64,000 bases of DNA from Xylanimonas cellulosilytica DSM 15894 (GTDB lineage Bacteria > Actinomycetota > Actinomycetes > Actinomycetales > Cellulomonadaceae). The notes under the pieces are model-generated. The model did not search any database. It was not told the origin of the DNA and saw only the letters and a list, made by a program, of their open reading frames with translations. The position numbers were made by a program, and so were the translations under genes. Every line of letters begins with the position of its first letter. Positions within the stretch are counted from its first letter, which is position 1. Location of the stretch: assembly GCF_000024965.1 (NCBI RefSeq), contig NC_013530.1, positions 2,790,001 to 2,854,000 of the forward strand, in the 5' to 3' direction. Positions 1-8,689 of this stretch are shown in pieces.

Positions 1-465
1 CAGCCCGGCCAGCGCGTCGGGCTCGTAGCGGCGGAAGTGGCCCACCGCTTCGTCCATGGCCCCGTACCTGGACGGCCACGCGAGCGTCGACAGCAGCAGG
101 GTGCCGCCGGGCCGCAGCCGGGCAGCCCACTCGGCGAGCGCGGCGGCGTCGTCGTCGATGTGCTCGATGACCTCGAACGCGCAGACGAGGTCGAACCCGT
201 CGTCGTCGATGGTGGCGAGCGGGCCGTGCACCAGGCGGGCGTCGACGCCCGCGGCCGTGGCCCGCTGCCGGGCGACGGCGACGCTCGCGCCGTCGAGCTC
301 GACGCCGGTGTACCGGTGCCGCCCGGCGAGCCGGACGCCGACGGCCCCCTGCCCGCAGCCGATCTCGAGCACGCGGGCGCCCGGCTGGGGCAGCGTCGCG
401 GCGACCAGCCGCGCGACCACGTCCCAGCGCAGCCGGGCGTAGGGGGTCAGCGGCGGCAGCGGCAT
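1..465 (-). CDS. Class I SAM-dependent methyltransferase (partial, 3' end outside window)
   Basis: The reading frame from an ATG at 465 runs open to the window edge, giving 155 N-terminal residues of a Rossmann-type methyltransferase. The SAM-binding glycine motif VLEIGCGQGAVG lies near residue 33, an acidic ribose-contact motif (GVELDGA) follows, and FEVIEHIDDD is the usual post-II motif of Methyltransf_11/25 proteins. The segment RLRPGGTLLLSTLAW is also typical. It lies 44 bp downstream of the UPF0104-type membrane protein and is probably the last visible gene of the minus-strand glycosylation operon, so a sugar or lipid-carrier substrate is plausible. The substrate cannot be read from the sequence, and the C-terminus is missing. 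Confidence 0.85.
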   Translation of the reverse strand, partial: MPLPPLTPYARLRWDVVARLVAATLPQPGARVLEIGCGQGAVGVRLAGRHRYTGVELDGASVAVARQRATAAGVDARLVHGPLATIDDDGFDLVCAFEVIEHIDDDAAALAEWAARLRPGGTLLLSTLAWPSRYGAMDEAVGHFRRYEPDALAGL

Positions 466-509
466 CGAAGGCTCCGGTCGTCGTCGGACGGGTCGTTGCG
501 CCGGGCAGC

Positions 510-1442
510 CTAGCGGGACCGTGCGGGCCGGACCAGCGCCCCGGCCGCGGCGAACAGCAGGTCGACGACGGTGAGCAGCACGCGTGCCAGCAGCACCACG
601 AGCAGCACCGCCGCGTGCGGAAGCGACCCCGCGAGCAGCGTGAGCAGCACGGCCTCGCGCACCCCCGCACCGGCGGGCACGAGCACGACGACGAAGCCGG
701 CCACCCACGCGACGGCGTACCCGCCGACCATGAGCGCGAGCGTGCGCGGCGTCGCGTCCAGGCCCAGGCCCGTCGCCAGCAGCCACACGTGCACCCCGGC
801 GAGCACCCAGCCGAGCACCGACCACGCGACGGCCGCCCCGAGCCCGGACCAGGTGAGCGGACGTTCGAGGGAGGGTCTGCGCAGCAGCCGGTACCCGAGA
901 CCCACCAGGCGGCCGAGCACCGGCGGCACCAGGAGCACCAGCAGCAGCGGCGCCGCCCAGGCGAGCCACGACCAGGAGCCGAGCCCGTCCGCGCCCGCGA
1001 CCGGCAGGCACACGGCCGCCACCACCACTCCCGAGACCACGCCCAGCAGCACGGCCAGCGCCATCGCGGCGAGGGAACGGGCGCGGGGGACCTTGTGGTC
1101 CGCGCCGATCTCGGCGGCCGCGACCACGTTCCACACCCCGCCGGGCACGTACTTGCCGAGCTGGCTGATGCCGAACACCGCCACCGCGGGCCGCAGGGGC
1201 AGCGGGGAGCCCAGGTCGGCGAGCACCGCCCGCCACGACAGGAACGTCGCCCCCACATAGGCGATGCCGACGACGGCGGCCCCCGCCAGGTGCCCGCCCG
1301 GCATCTGCTGCGCGGCCTCGACGAGCTCGCCCCACGACCCGGCGACGGCGACGACGGCGAGCACGACCGCGCCGACGAGGAACGCCCACCGCACGGCGGG
1401 GGTCCGCAGCACGGCGAGGGCGCGGCTCACGAAGGCGCTCAC
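510..1442 (-). CDS. UPF0104 / LPG-synthase-type polytopic membrane protein
   Basis: About 310 residues with roughly eight hydrophobic segments. GKYVPGGVWN and PAGAGVREAVL match the GKY-P-G-W and P-G-G-RE motifs of the lysylphosphatidylglycerol synthase transmembrane family (UPF0104, AglD-like). Such proteins commonly accompany polyprenyl-linked glycosylation genes and are proposed flippases or membrane partners; function here is inferred from that. The frame stays open to a GTG at 1484, but those extra codons are read from a REP palindrome, so I prefer the GTG at 1442 (GTG at 1430 is also possible). It sits between the REP array and the methyltransferase on the same strand. Confidence 0.75.
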   Translation of the reverse strand: MSAFVSRALAVLRTPAVRWAFLVGAVVLAVVAVAGSWGELVEAAQQMPGGHLAGAAVVGIAYVGATFLSWRAVLADLGSPLPLRPAVAVFGISQLGKYVPGGVWNVVAAAEIGADHKVPRARSLAAMALAVLLGVVSGVVVAAVCLPVAGADGLGSWSWLAWAAPLLLVLLVPPVLGRLVGLGYRLLRRPSLERPLTWSGLGAAVAWSVLGWVLAGVHVWLLATGLGLDATPRTLALMVGGYAVAWVAGFVVVLVPAGAGVREAVLLTLLAGSLPHAAVLLVVLLARVLLTVVDLLFAAAGALVRPARSR

Positions 1443-1460
1443 GCGACGCCGCCAGACCCA

Positions 1461-1485
1461 GGTGGTTGAGCCTGTCGAAACCACC
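1461..1485. repeat. REP-like palindrome copy 1
   Basis: A 25-bp imperfect palindrome with perfect 7-bp arms GGTGGTT and AACCACC around an 11-nt centre. It is the first of ten full copies in the left 13 kb of the window. It overlaps the possible 5' extension of the membrane-protein gene ending at 510. Confidence 0.85.
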
Positions 1486-1494
1486 CAGCCCGCC

Positions 1495-1842
1495 GCCGTC
1501 GAGTGGTTTCGACAGGCTCAACCACCGGGGGGCCGGGTTCGCTCACCGGGTCCAGGACCGCGAGGAGCGGTTCGACGACGGCGGCCGGTCGGACGGCGTC
1601 GCGGCCGGCCGCCGTCGAGTGGTTTCGACAGGCTCAACCACCGGGGGGCCGGGTTCGCTCACCGGGTCCAGGACCGCGAGGAGCGGTTCGACGACGGCGG
1701 CCGGTCGGACGGCGTCGCGGCCGGCCGCCGTCGAGTGGTTTCGACAGGCTCAACCACCGGGGGGCCGGGTTCGCTCACCGGGTCCAGGACCGCGAGGAGC
1801 GGTTCGACGACGGCGGCCGGTCGGACGGCGTCGCGGCCGGCG
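1495..1842. repeat. Three tandem 116-bp units, each with one REP palindrome and a copy of a glycosyltransferase 3' end
   Basis: Units start at 1495, 1611 and 1727 and are essentially identical. Each contains one REP palindrome (cores at 1503, 1619 and 1735) followed by about 90 bp that in the third unit is the 3' coding end of the GT-B gene. The last unit ends where the unique glycosyltransferase coding sequence begins. Because 116 is not a multiple of three, the copies are read in different frames, and the present stop codon of the gene (1659-1661) lies inside the second unit. The array looks like a recent tandem amplification. Confidence 0.9.
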
Positions 1843-3098
1843 CGGGCGCGGGCTGCGGCGGCCTCGTACCGGGCGGGGTCGGCGAGCTCGGCGAGGCGGG
1901 CCGCGAGCGCCGCCGGGTCCGCGGGCGGCACCAGCTCGAGGTGGTCACCGAGCAGTCCGCGCTGCGGGGCGGTGTCCGAGGTGACGACGACGCGGCCCGC
2001 CGCGAGCCCTTGGAACACCTTGTTGGGCACGACGCGCAGACCCTTGGGCGTGTCCGAGAAGATCCCCAGGCACACATGGTGGCGAGCGACGATCCCGGGC
2101 AGCTCCCCCGGCTCGACCCACTCCCGCCACGTCACGCGCACCCGGCCGGAGCCACCCCCACTGGTTGACCCGCCCCCGGTGGTTGACCCGCCCCCGGTGG
2201 TTGAGCCTGTCGAAACCACCCCACCCGCCGACCCGCCGGCCGCCCGCCGGGTCGCCTCGAGGTCCTGGCCGTGCCCGATCATCGTCACGTCGAGCCGCGT
2301 CCCCGCGGCCGCGGCCAGCGCGAGCGCCTGCCCGATCAGGGGCGCCCCCTGCAGCGGCGTGTACAGCCCGAAGAAGACGACGCGCAGCGGCTCGCCCGGC
2401 ACCGGAGCACGGGCCGCGCCGCCGGGCTCTCCGCCGCCGGACTCCGCGGCATCAGACTCCCCGTCGTCGGACTCCGTGCCAGCGGCCGCCCCGCTGTCGG
2501 ACTCCGTGCCAGCGGACGCCCCGCTGTCGGACCCCCCGCCGTCGGACTCCCCACCATCGGGCTCCCCGGCGGCGAACCAGGCGTCCGGTGCGCCCACCGG
2601 GACGACGACGCCGCGGGTCGGGTCGTGCAGCATCGCCCGGTGGTCGGCGGTGTCGGTGACGACGACGTCGGCGGCGCCGGTGGCGGCCCGGTCGAGCAGG
2701 CGCAGCAGCCGTACGCGCAGGCCGCGGGCCCCGCGGTCGGTGGCGGTGTCGGCGGCGAAGACGAGGTGGTCGAGCACGAGCAGGGTGCGCGGGTAGAGCA
2801 GGCGCGCGAGCAGCACGTCGAAGTGCCCGAGGTAGCCGACGAGCACCGCGTCGGGGGCGCCGTGCCGGACGCGCAGGGCGACGGCGTCGCCCACGAGGCG
2901 CGCCCAGCAGGCGAGCAGCCGCACCACGAGCAGCGGCAGGCGCCACGGCTCGCGCAGCATCCGCACGCGCTCCGCCGTCGTGAGTCCGAGCGGCCGGTCG
3001 AGCTCGACGACGTCGTACCCGTGGGCGCGCAACCCCGCGACGAGCACGCCGACCCGCGGGTGACGGGCGGCGTCGTACGTGCCGAAGGCGACGATCAC
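1659..3098 (-). CDS. GT-B fold glycosyltransferase with acidic linker and REP-encoded insert
   Basis: A 479-residue GT4-like glycosyltransferase. The N-terminal domain starts VIVAFGTYDAARHP. The C-terminal donor domain includes VVFFGLYTPLQG (about residues 241-252), a GIFSDTPKGLRVVPNK segment and the QGLAAGRVVVT helix typical of GT-B enzymes. The GTG start overlaps the stop of the upstream GT2 gene by 4 bp (GTGA), implying translational coupling. Oddities: residues about 179-231 form a Gly/Ser/Glu/Asp-rich linker of degenerate repeats; residues about 292-318 are a Gly-Ser-Thr-rich insert translated from a REP palindrome array; and the C-terminal 40 or so residues are read from the 116-bp tandem repeat, so the ancestral end was probably near residue 440. 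The sugar is unknown. Confidence 0.8.
   Translation of the reverse strand: MIVAFGTYDAARHPRVGVLVAGLRAHGYDVVELDRPLGLTTAERVRMLREPWRLPLLVVRLLACWARLVGDAVALRVRHGAPDAVLVGYLGHFDVLLARLLYPRTLLVLDHLVFAADTATDRGARGLRVRLLRLLDRAATGAADVVVTDTADHRAMLHDPTRGVVVPVGAPDAWFAAGEPDGGESDGGGSDSGASAGTESDSGAAAGTESDDGESDAAESGGGEPGGAARAPVPGEPLRVVFFGLYTPLQGAPLIGQALALAAAAGTRLDVTMIGHGQDLEATRRAAGGSAGGVVSTGSTTGGGSTTGGGSTSGGGSGRVRVTWREWVEPGELPGIVARHHVCLGIFSDTPKGLRVVPNKVFQGLAAGRVVVTSDTAPQRGLLGDHLELVPPADPAALAARLAELADPARYEAAAARARAGRDAVRPAAVVEPLLAVLDPVSEPGPPVVEPVETTRRRPAATPSDRPPSSNRSSRSWTR
2160..2220. repeat. Intragenic REP array, 18-bp period
   Basis: Two half-sites (starting about 2160 and 2178) and one full REP palindrome (2196-2220) are spaced exactly 18 bp apart inside the GT-B glycosyltransferase gene. 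The period is a multiple of three and the array is translated as repeated Gly-Gly-Gly-Ser-Thr-Thr-like units, so the reading frame is preserved. Confidence 0.85.
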
Positions 3099-4252
3099 CT
3101 GCGGCTCGCCGCGTCGTGGGAGGGACCCGCCGCGTCGGAGGCGCCCGCACCGTCGGACGAGACCGCCGCGTCGGACGAGACCGCGTCGTCGGAGGTGACC
3201 GCGTCGCCGGACGTGCCCGCGCCGTCGAAGGTGACAGCGCCGTCGGAGGTGACAGCGCCGTCGGAGGTGACCGCGTCGTCGTCGGCTCTCCTGGCCGTGA
3301 TCGCGGACTGCGCGGACCCGTACTGGATCTCCTTGGTTCGTTCGAGGATCTCCTCGGAGATGGTCCGGTTGGTGCGCAGCAGGTCGGCGATCACCATGAG
3401 CGCGAAGCACAGCAGCGACCCGACCAGCATCGTGGTGCCGAAGATGACGGACTGCACGTGCCCGTCGCCGCGGCCGGCCGCCCACTGGAACAGGAACCGC
3501 ACCAGCGGGATCACGGCGGCGACGCCGAACACGACGCCGAGGGTGACGAACACGCCGTACGGCTTGTACATGACGTAGCTGCGCACGATGGCCTTGCCGG
3601 ACTGGCCCATGTGCTGCCAGATGTTCCGGAACAGCCGCGAGGGGCGCGTGCGGGCGTTGGTGGTGATGGGGACGGACACGATCGGCAGGCGCTTGTTGCC
3701 CGCCTGGATGATGGTCTCCATCGTGTAGCTGAACTCGGTCAGCACGGCCAGGCGCATGAGCGCGGCGCGCGAGTAGGCGCGGAACCCGGAGGCGGCGTCG
3801 GGCAGCGGGGTGCCCGCGGCCTGGGACACCACGCGGGAGCCGAGGCGTTGCATGGCCTTCTTGAACGGGGAGAAGTGTTCGATGGTGGCCGTCTGACGGT
3901 CGCCGATGACGATCTCCGCCTCGCCGCGCAGGATGGGGGCGACGAGGTCTCCGATCCGTTCCTGCGGGTACTGGTTGTCGCCGTCGGTGTTGACGACGAC
4001 GTCGGCGCCGTGCGCGAGCGCGTAGTCGATGCCGTCGCGGAACGAGCGGGCCAGGCCCAGGTTCCGGGTGTGCCGCACGATGTGCCGCACCCCGAGCGCG
4101 CGGGCGACGTCGACGGTCCGGTCGGTGGAGCCGTCGTCGATCACGACGACGTGGATCTCGTCGATGCCGGGGACCTCGCGCGGGATGGACGCGAGCACGA
4201 GGGGCAGCGTGGCCTCCTCGTCCAGGCACGGGATCTGGACGAACAGCTTCAT
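3095..4252 (-). CDS. DPM1-like GT2 glycosyltransferase with C-terminal membrane segments
   Basis: 385 residues. The GT2 domain begins FVQIPCLDEEATLP, carries VVVIDDGSTDRT near residue 36 and the metal-binding TDGDNQYP near 89-96, followed by DAASGFRAYSR. This pattern is that of polyprenyl-phosphate hexose synthases (DPM1/GtrB type), which move a sugar from a nucleotide donor to the lipid carrier on the cytoplasmic face. Two hydrophobic segments (about 240-265 and 280-300) would hold it in the membrane. The last 60 residues are a low-complexity acidic tail of degenerate VTSDGA-like repeats with no known role. The start overlaps the upstream DUF2142 stop by 4 bp (ATGA) and its own stop overlaps the downstream glycosyltransferase start, so the three genes are coupled. 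The sugar is not identifiable. Confidence 0.88.
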   Translation of the reverse strand: MKLFVQIPCLDEEATLPLVLASIPREVPGIDEIHVVVIDDGSTDRTVDVARALGVRHIVRHTRNLGLARSFRDGIDYALAHGADVVVNTDGDNQYPQERIGDLVAPILRGEAEIVIGDRQTATIEHFSPFKKAMQRLGSRVVSQAAGTPLPDAASGFRAYSRAALMRLAVLTEFSYTMETIIQAGNKRLPIVSVPITTNARTRPSRLFRNIWQHMGQSGKAIVRSYVMYKPYGVFVTLGVVFGVAAVIPLVRFLFQWAAGRGDGHVQSVIFGTTMLVGSLLCFALMVIADLLRTNRTISEEILERTKEIQYGSAQSAITARRADDDAVTSDGAVTSDGAVTFDGAGTSGDAVTSDDAVSSDAAVSSDGAGASDAAGPSHDAASRR

Positions 4253-5901
4253 GCGGTGTCCTTCCGGGTCACGGCGGCGAGCCGGGGCGCCCGACGACGC
4301 AGGCTCGCCGGGGTGAGAACGGCCCCGGTGAGTGCGTCCCGGGTGAGAACGACCCACGCGGCGAGCGCAGCCACGGCGGCGGTGACGACGACGACGGTCA
4401 GCGCCGTCGGGCCGAGCGGGCTCCACGCGGACCAGCGGGCGACGGCGTCGGCGACCGACTCCCCCGGGCCGCGGTAGAACGCGCCGAAAGCCCACCACAG
4501 GCCGGCGCCGCCGGCGGCGAGCGCGAGCCCGGTGACCACCGGCAATGCGACGCGGGTACGGGACTCGCGTCGGCCCAGCACCTGCCACAGGGCGACGGCG
4601 ACGAGCGCGCCGAGCGCGGCGATCGCGGCGTACACGTATCGGCCGTGCAGGGCGACGAGGCGGCCGGTGGCGGACCAGAACTGCCAGGCGTTGAAGATCA
4701 CCCCGGCGGTGAGCGCGGTGGGCAGCAGGACGAGCACGACGGCGCCGCGGCGGGCGCCGGGCAGCACGAGCGCGACCACCGCCGCAGCGACCAGGACCAG
4801 GGTGCCGGCGACCACGAAGTCCCAGGGCAGCCACACCTCCAGCCAGGACAGGTGCCCCCAGAACGACTGCGCGACGCGGCGGACCGCGATGGTCAGCACC
4901 TGGTCGGCGGGCACCTCCGTCATGCCGCTGACGTCCCGCATCCGCCCGACCGGCTGCACCGCACCCGTGGTCAGCACGTTGCGCACCCACCACCAGCCGC
5001 CCGCGGCGACGGTGAGCGTCCCGGCCGTGGCGAGGCGCGCGAGCCGCGGCCACCAGGTGCGGCGGTAGCCGGACCCGCCCCACGGGGCGAGCGCGTACGC
5101 GGCGACCACCCCGGGAATCGCGAAGGCGGGCATCACCTTGGTGAGCAGCCCGACGCCCAGCACCAGCCCGAGCGCGACGGCGGTACGCCAGCGGGTGTCG
5201 CCCGTGACGACGCGGACGCTCAGCCAGGTGACGACGCCGGTGGCCAGCACGACGAGCGCGTCGTTGTTCGCGGACCCGAGGATGTTGCCGATCTCGGGCA
5301 CGAACAGCGGGAACGTCCCCGCCACGAGGGCCGCGGGCCACGACCGGGTCAGCCTCCGCGCGGCCGCGACGGCGAACGGCACCGTGGCGACCAGCAGCGC
5401 GACGTCCAGCAGGCGCAGCGCCAGCAGCGCGTGGTCCCAGCGCCCGTCGGCCAGACCCGTGAGGTGCAGGGTGACCGCACCGAGGGCGTACCAGGCCGGC
5501 GGATGCTGCGTCATCTGGTCGACGACGGCGTCCCGACCCGGGGGCTGCGCGGGCAGGGCGTTGCCGGCGTCGATGCGGGTGCGGTCGGCGCGGTCGGAGG
5601 CCACGAGGTCGACGAACTGCGGCACACCCGCGCGCGGGGTGCGGCGGCCGGGCAGGTCGGACGGCCAGCCCGCCTCACGCTCGGCGGCGACGATCACCGG
5701 GGCGACGTACGCGTCCCCGGGCGCCGGCCACCCGCCGCCGTGGGCGAGGCGGAGCACCGAGTTGAGGTGCGTCTGCTCGTCCGGGGACCGGAACGCGGGG
5801 GTGAGCAGCGCCCACACGGTGCCCCAGGCGGCCACGACGACCAGCAGCGCCGCGAGGGCACGCCGCCAGCCGGCGTCGGGCCGGGCTCCGCCTTCGCTCA
5901 T
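4249..5901 (-). CDS. DUF2142-family polytopic membrane protein (GT-C-like), copy 1
   Basis: About 550 residues with ten or more hydrophobic segments. The first predicted external loop carries FRSPDEQTHLNSVLRL, followed by [14 protein letters not shown], both hallmarks of DUF2142. DUF2142 proteins resemble GT-C membrane glycosyltransferases, in which an acidic pair in the first loop is catalytic; equating DE here with that site is inference. The stop overlaps the start of the DPM-like GT2 by 4 bp, the arrangement expected if the GT2 makes the polyprenyl-phosphate sugar this protein uses. An ATG at 5901 is taken as start; a GTG at 5907 is also in frame. A paralogue lies just upstream at 6048-7685. 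Confidence 0.82.
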   Translation of the reverse strand: MSEGGARPDAGWRRALAALLVVVAAWGTVWALLTPAFRSPDEQTHLNSVLRLAHGGGWPAPGDAYVAPVIVAAEREAGWPSDLPGRRTPRAGVPQFVDLVASDRADRTRIDAGNALPAQPPGRDAVVDQMTQHPPAWYALGAVTLHLTGLADGRWDHALLALRLLDVALLVATVPFAVAAARRLTRSWPAALVAGTFPLFVPEIGNILGSANNDALVVLATGVVTWLSVRVVTGDTRWRTAVALGLVLGVGLLTKVMPAFAIPGVVAAYALAPWGGSGYRRTWWPRLARLATAGTLTVAAGGWWWVRNVLTTGAVQPVGRMRDVSGMTEVPADQVLTIAVRRVAQSFWGHLSWLEVWLPWDFVVAGTLVLVAAAVVALVLPGARRGAVVLVLLPTALTAGVIFNAWQFWSATGRLVALHGRYVYAAIAALGALVAVALWQVLGRRESRTRVALPVVTGLALAAGGAGLWWAFGAFYRGPGESVADAVARWSAWSPLGPTALTVVVVTAAVAALAAWVVLTRDALTGAVLTPASLRRRAPRLAAVTRKDTA

Positions 5902-5962
5902 GCGCACAGTCTGCCGTGGGCGGCCCCGGACCGTGGACGGCCGTGGTGGCGTGGGTCAGCGA

Positions 5963-6013
5963 CAGATCCGCAGCGCAGGGGGCAGATCCGCAGCACGGGG
6001 CCGCAGATCCGCC
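5963..6013. repeat. Three direct repeats of a CAGATCCGC core
   Basis: CAGATCCGC occurs at about 5963, 5983 and 6004, a spacing of 20-21 bp (roughly two helical turns), between the two DUF2142 genes. Regular spacing on one DNA face could suit a regulator, but no such protein is encoded here and the role is unknown. Confidence 0.45.
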
Positions 6014-6047
6014 ACGGAGACGCCATGACCGGCCGGCCGGGCGGCGC

Positions 6048-7685
6048 TCACGGGCCGGTCCGCGGCCGCCTTGCGGCCGCGTGCACGGCGAGCGCACCGG
6101 TCGCGAGCGCGATCAGCGCCGCGAGCACCGGGACGCCCGCGAGCCAGGCGGGCCCGACGGGCGCCAGCAGCACCCAGCGGTCCCACGCCTGGGCGAGGGA
6201 CCAGCCCGGCGCCCGGTAGAACCCGGTGAACGCCACCCACCACCCGTACGCGGTGGCGGCCAGGGCGACGCCGAGCAGCACGGGCACGGCCCACGCGACG
6301 CGCGCCTCGACGCCCCCGGCCAGCCGCCGCACCGCGACGGCGAGCACCACGCCCATCGCGACCAGGCTCACGAACAGGTACCGCCCCTGGACGCCCACGA
6401 GCCAGCCGTGCTCGGCGTAGTAGTCCCACGCGTTGGCGACGACGGCGACGGCCAGCACCGCCGGCAGCGCGAGGAGCACGGCCACGGCCCGGCGCGTACC
6501 GGGCGCGGTGAGCGCGACGGCGGCGAGCACGAGCGCCGCCGCGGTGGCGCTCAGCCAGAACGCCACGGGCATGCGCAGGTCGAGCCAGCCGAAGTCCCCG
6601 AAGAACGTCAGGGCCAGCGTGCTGCCCGCGATGCGCAGGAAGTGCGCGACCGATCCGGGCTCGAACTGTTCCGGGACCCGCACCAGCCCCACGGGCTGCA
6701 CCGTTCCGTGGACGACGAGGTTGCGCACCCACCACCAGCCGCCGACCGCGAGGGCGACCGCGCCCAGGGTCGCGACCCGTCCGGCGTCGTCGCGCAGGGC
6801 CGCCCAGCGCCGCACGGTGCCCGCGCCGAGCGCGCCGCCCGGCGAGAGCAAGTACGCACCCGCCACCACGGGCAGCAGGAACGCCGGCATCGCCTTGGTC
6901 AGCAGCCCTACCCCGACCACGGCGCCGACGACGACGGCGGTGCGCCACCCGCGGTCTCCCGTCAGCACACGGACGCACAGTGCCGTGACGGCGCCGCCCA
7001 CGAGCGTGACCAGCGCGTCGTTCGTGACCGACCCGAGGATGTGCCCCACCTGCGGGGACAGCAGCGGCATCAGCCCAGCGACCGCGCCCGCCGCCGTCGA
7101 GCCGGTCAGGCGCCGCGCCGACCACGCCGCCAACGGCACGAGCGGGGCGAGCAGCACGACGTCGAGCAGCCGCAGCGCGAGGAGCTGGTGGTCCCAGCGG
7201 GCGTCGGCCAGCCCGGTGGCGCGCAGCACCGCCGCGCCGAGCGCGTAGTAGAGCGGCGGGTGCTGGGTCATCTGGTCGATGTCGGCGGGGTCGGTTCCGG
7301 CGGGGTCGACGTCGTCAGCGCCATCGGGCGTGGTGGCCAGAGCGGGCGGCAGCGCCGTCGTCGCGTCCACGCGAGCACGCTCGGCGCCGGGCACGACGAC
7401 GGCGTCCGCGAACGCGGGCACCTCGTCGCGGTCGTGCCAGCGACCGGGCACGTCGGTCGCCAGGGCGACGTCGTCGCGCGCCTGCAGCAGGGCGGGGGCC
7501 AGCACCGCGTCACCCGGCTCCGGCCACCCGCCGCCGTACGCGAGCCGCACGACGCTGTTGAGGTGCTGCGGCTCGTCGGGTGCCCGCAGCGGGGGTGTCA
7601 GGAGCGCCCACGTGGCGCCGACGGCGAGCACCAGGAGGGTCAGCGCGACGTCGAGGCGGCGGGTGGCGGGCCTCGGTTGGTCCAT
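6048..7685 (-). CDS. DUF2142-family polytopic membrane protein (GT-C-like), copy 2
   Basis: 545 residues, clearly paralogous to the 4249-5901 product. It has [16 protein letters not shown] in the first loop, [14 protein letters not shown] after it, similar spacing of membrane helices, and [17 protein letters not shown] near the C-terminus matching the equivalent place in copy 1. The likely role is a membrane-embedded sugar transferase of the GT-C type using a polyprenyl-phosphate sugar at the outer face. The ATG at 7685 ([10 protein letters not shown]) is taken as start rather than an upstream in-frame GTG, because the extra residues look non-coding. It is transcribed away from rmlA, with 98 bp between the start codons, and leads into copy 1 after 146 bp. 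Confidence 0.82.
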   Translation of the reverse strand: MDQPRPATRRLDVALTLLVLAVGATWALLTPPLRAPDEPQHLNSVVRLAYGGGWPEPGDAVLAPALLQARDDVALATDVPGRWHDRDEVPAFADAVVVPGAERARVDATTALPPALATTPDGADDVDPAGTDPADIDQMTQHPPLYYALGAAVLRATGLADARWDHQLLALRLLDVVLLAPLVPLAAWSARRLTGSTAAGAVAGLMPLLSPQVGHILGSVTNDALVTLVGGAVTALCVRVLTGDRGWRTAVVVGAVVGVGLLTKAMPAFLLPVVAGAYLLSPGGALGAGTVRRWAALRDDAGRVATLGAVALAVGGWWWVRNLVVHGTVQPVGLVRVPEQFEPGSVAHFLRIAGSTLALTFFGDFGWLDLRMPVAFWLSATAAALVLAAVALTAPGTRRAVAVLLALPAVLAVAVVANAWDYYAEHGWLVGVQGRYLFVSLVAMGVVLAVAVRRLAGGVEARVAWAVPVLLGVALAATAYGWWVAFTGFYRAPGWSLAQAWDRWVLLAPVGPAWLAGVPVLAALIALATGALAVHAAARRPRTGP

Positions 7686-7783
7686 GGGGCCAGTGTGGGG
7701 GGCGGCCCGAGCGCGCACCCTGCGGGAGGGCGTCCGCGGCCGTCCGCCGGTCGGCGGGCCCGAGTGATGGAAGAATCCGGCCC

Positions 7784-8647
7784 ATGCGCGGAATCATCTT
7801 GGCCGGCGGGTCCGGCACCCGGCTCCACCCCATCACCCTCGGCGTGAGCAAGCAGCTCGTGCCCGTCTACGACAAGCCGATGATCTACTACCCGCTGTCG
7901 ACGCTGATCCTCGCGGGCATCAAGGACATCCTGATCATCACGACGCCGCACGACGCCGAGCAGTTCCGCCGGTTGCTGGGCGACGGCTCGCAGTTCGGCG
8001 TCTCGATCAGCTACACCGTGCAGGCCGAGCCCAACGGGCTCGCGCAGGCGTTCGTGCTCGGCGCGGACTTCGTGGGGTCCGAGGGTGCGGCGCTCGTGCT
8101 CGGCGACAACATCTTCTACGGCCCGGGTCTGGGCTCGAAGCTCACCCGGTTCGAGAACATCGACGGCGGTGCCGTCTTCGCCTACCGGGTCGCGAACCCC
8201 ACCGAATACGGCGTCGTCGAGTTCGACGAGAGCTTCCGCGCCCTCTCGCTCGAGGAGAAGCCGGCGGAGCCCAAGTCGAACTACGCCGTGCCTGGCCTGT
8301 ACTTCTACGACAACGACGTCGTCGAGATCGCGAAGAACCTCACGCCGTCGGCACGTGGCGAGTACGAGATCACGGACGTCAACCGCCACTACCTGGAGGC
8401 GGGCAAGCTCCAGGTGGAGGTGCTGCCGCGCGGCACCGCCTGGCTCGACACGGGCACGTTCGACTCGCTGCTGGAGGCGGGCGACTACGTGCGCACCATC
8501 GAGAACCGGCAGGGCCTGAAGATCGGCGCCCCCGAGGAGGTCGCCTGGCGGCGCGGGTTCCTGTCCGACGACGAGCTGCGCGAGCGGGCCGAGAAGCTCA
8601 CCAAGTCCGGCTACGGCACCTACCTGCTGAGCCTGCTCGACCACTGA
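7784..8647 (+). CDS. rmlA: Glucose-1-phosphate thymidylyltransferase RmlA
   Basis: 287 residues, the normal RmlA length. The enzyme makes dTDP-glucose from dTTP and glucose-1-phosphate, the first step of dTDP-L-rhamnose synthesis. Visible signatures are [14 protein letters not shown] at the N-terminus, [24 protein letters not shown] and the C-terminal [15 protein letters not shown]. The ATG at 7784 gives the canonical N-terminus MRGIILAGG. It is the first of four rml genes spread over 7.8-18.6 kb, an unusual split since rmlABCD are often contiguous. A strong hairpin follows the gene at 8690-8749. Confidence 0.97.
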   Translation: MRGIILAGGSGTRLHPITLGVSKQLVPVYDKPMIYYPLSTLILAGIKDILIITTPHDAEQFRRLLGDGSQFGVSISYTVQAEPNGLAQAFVLGADFVGSEGAALVLGDNIFYGPGLGSKLTRFENIDGGAVFAYRVANPTEYGVVEFDESFRALSLEEKPAEPKSNYAVPGLYFYDNDVVEIAKNLTPSARGEYEITDVNRHYLEAGKLQVEVLPRGTAWLDTGTFDSLLEAGDYVRTIENRQGLKIGAPEEVAWRRGFLSDDELRERAEKLTKSGYGTYLLSLLDH

Positions 8648-8689
8648 CGTGGACGCGCCCGGCCCGGCTCGGCCCGGGCGGGCGACGAG

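Noticed and set aside
1495-1842. CRISPR-like regular repeats
   Set aside because: The 116-bp units are identical throughout, without unique spacers, and contain coding and REP sequence; no cas genes are present.
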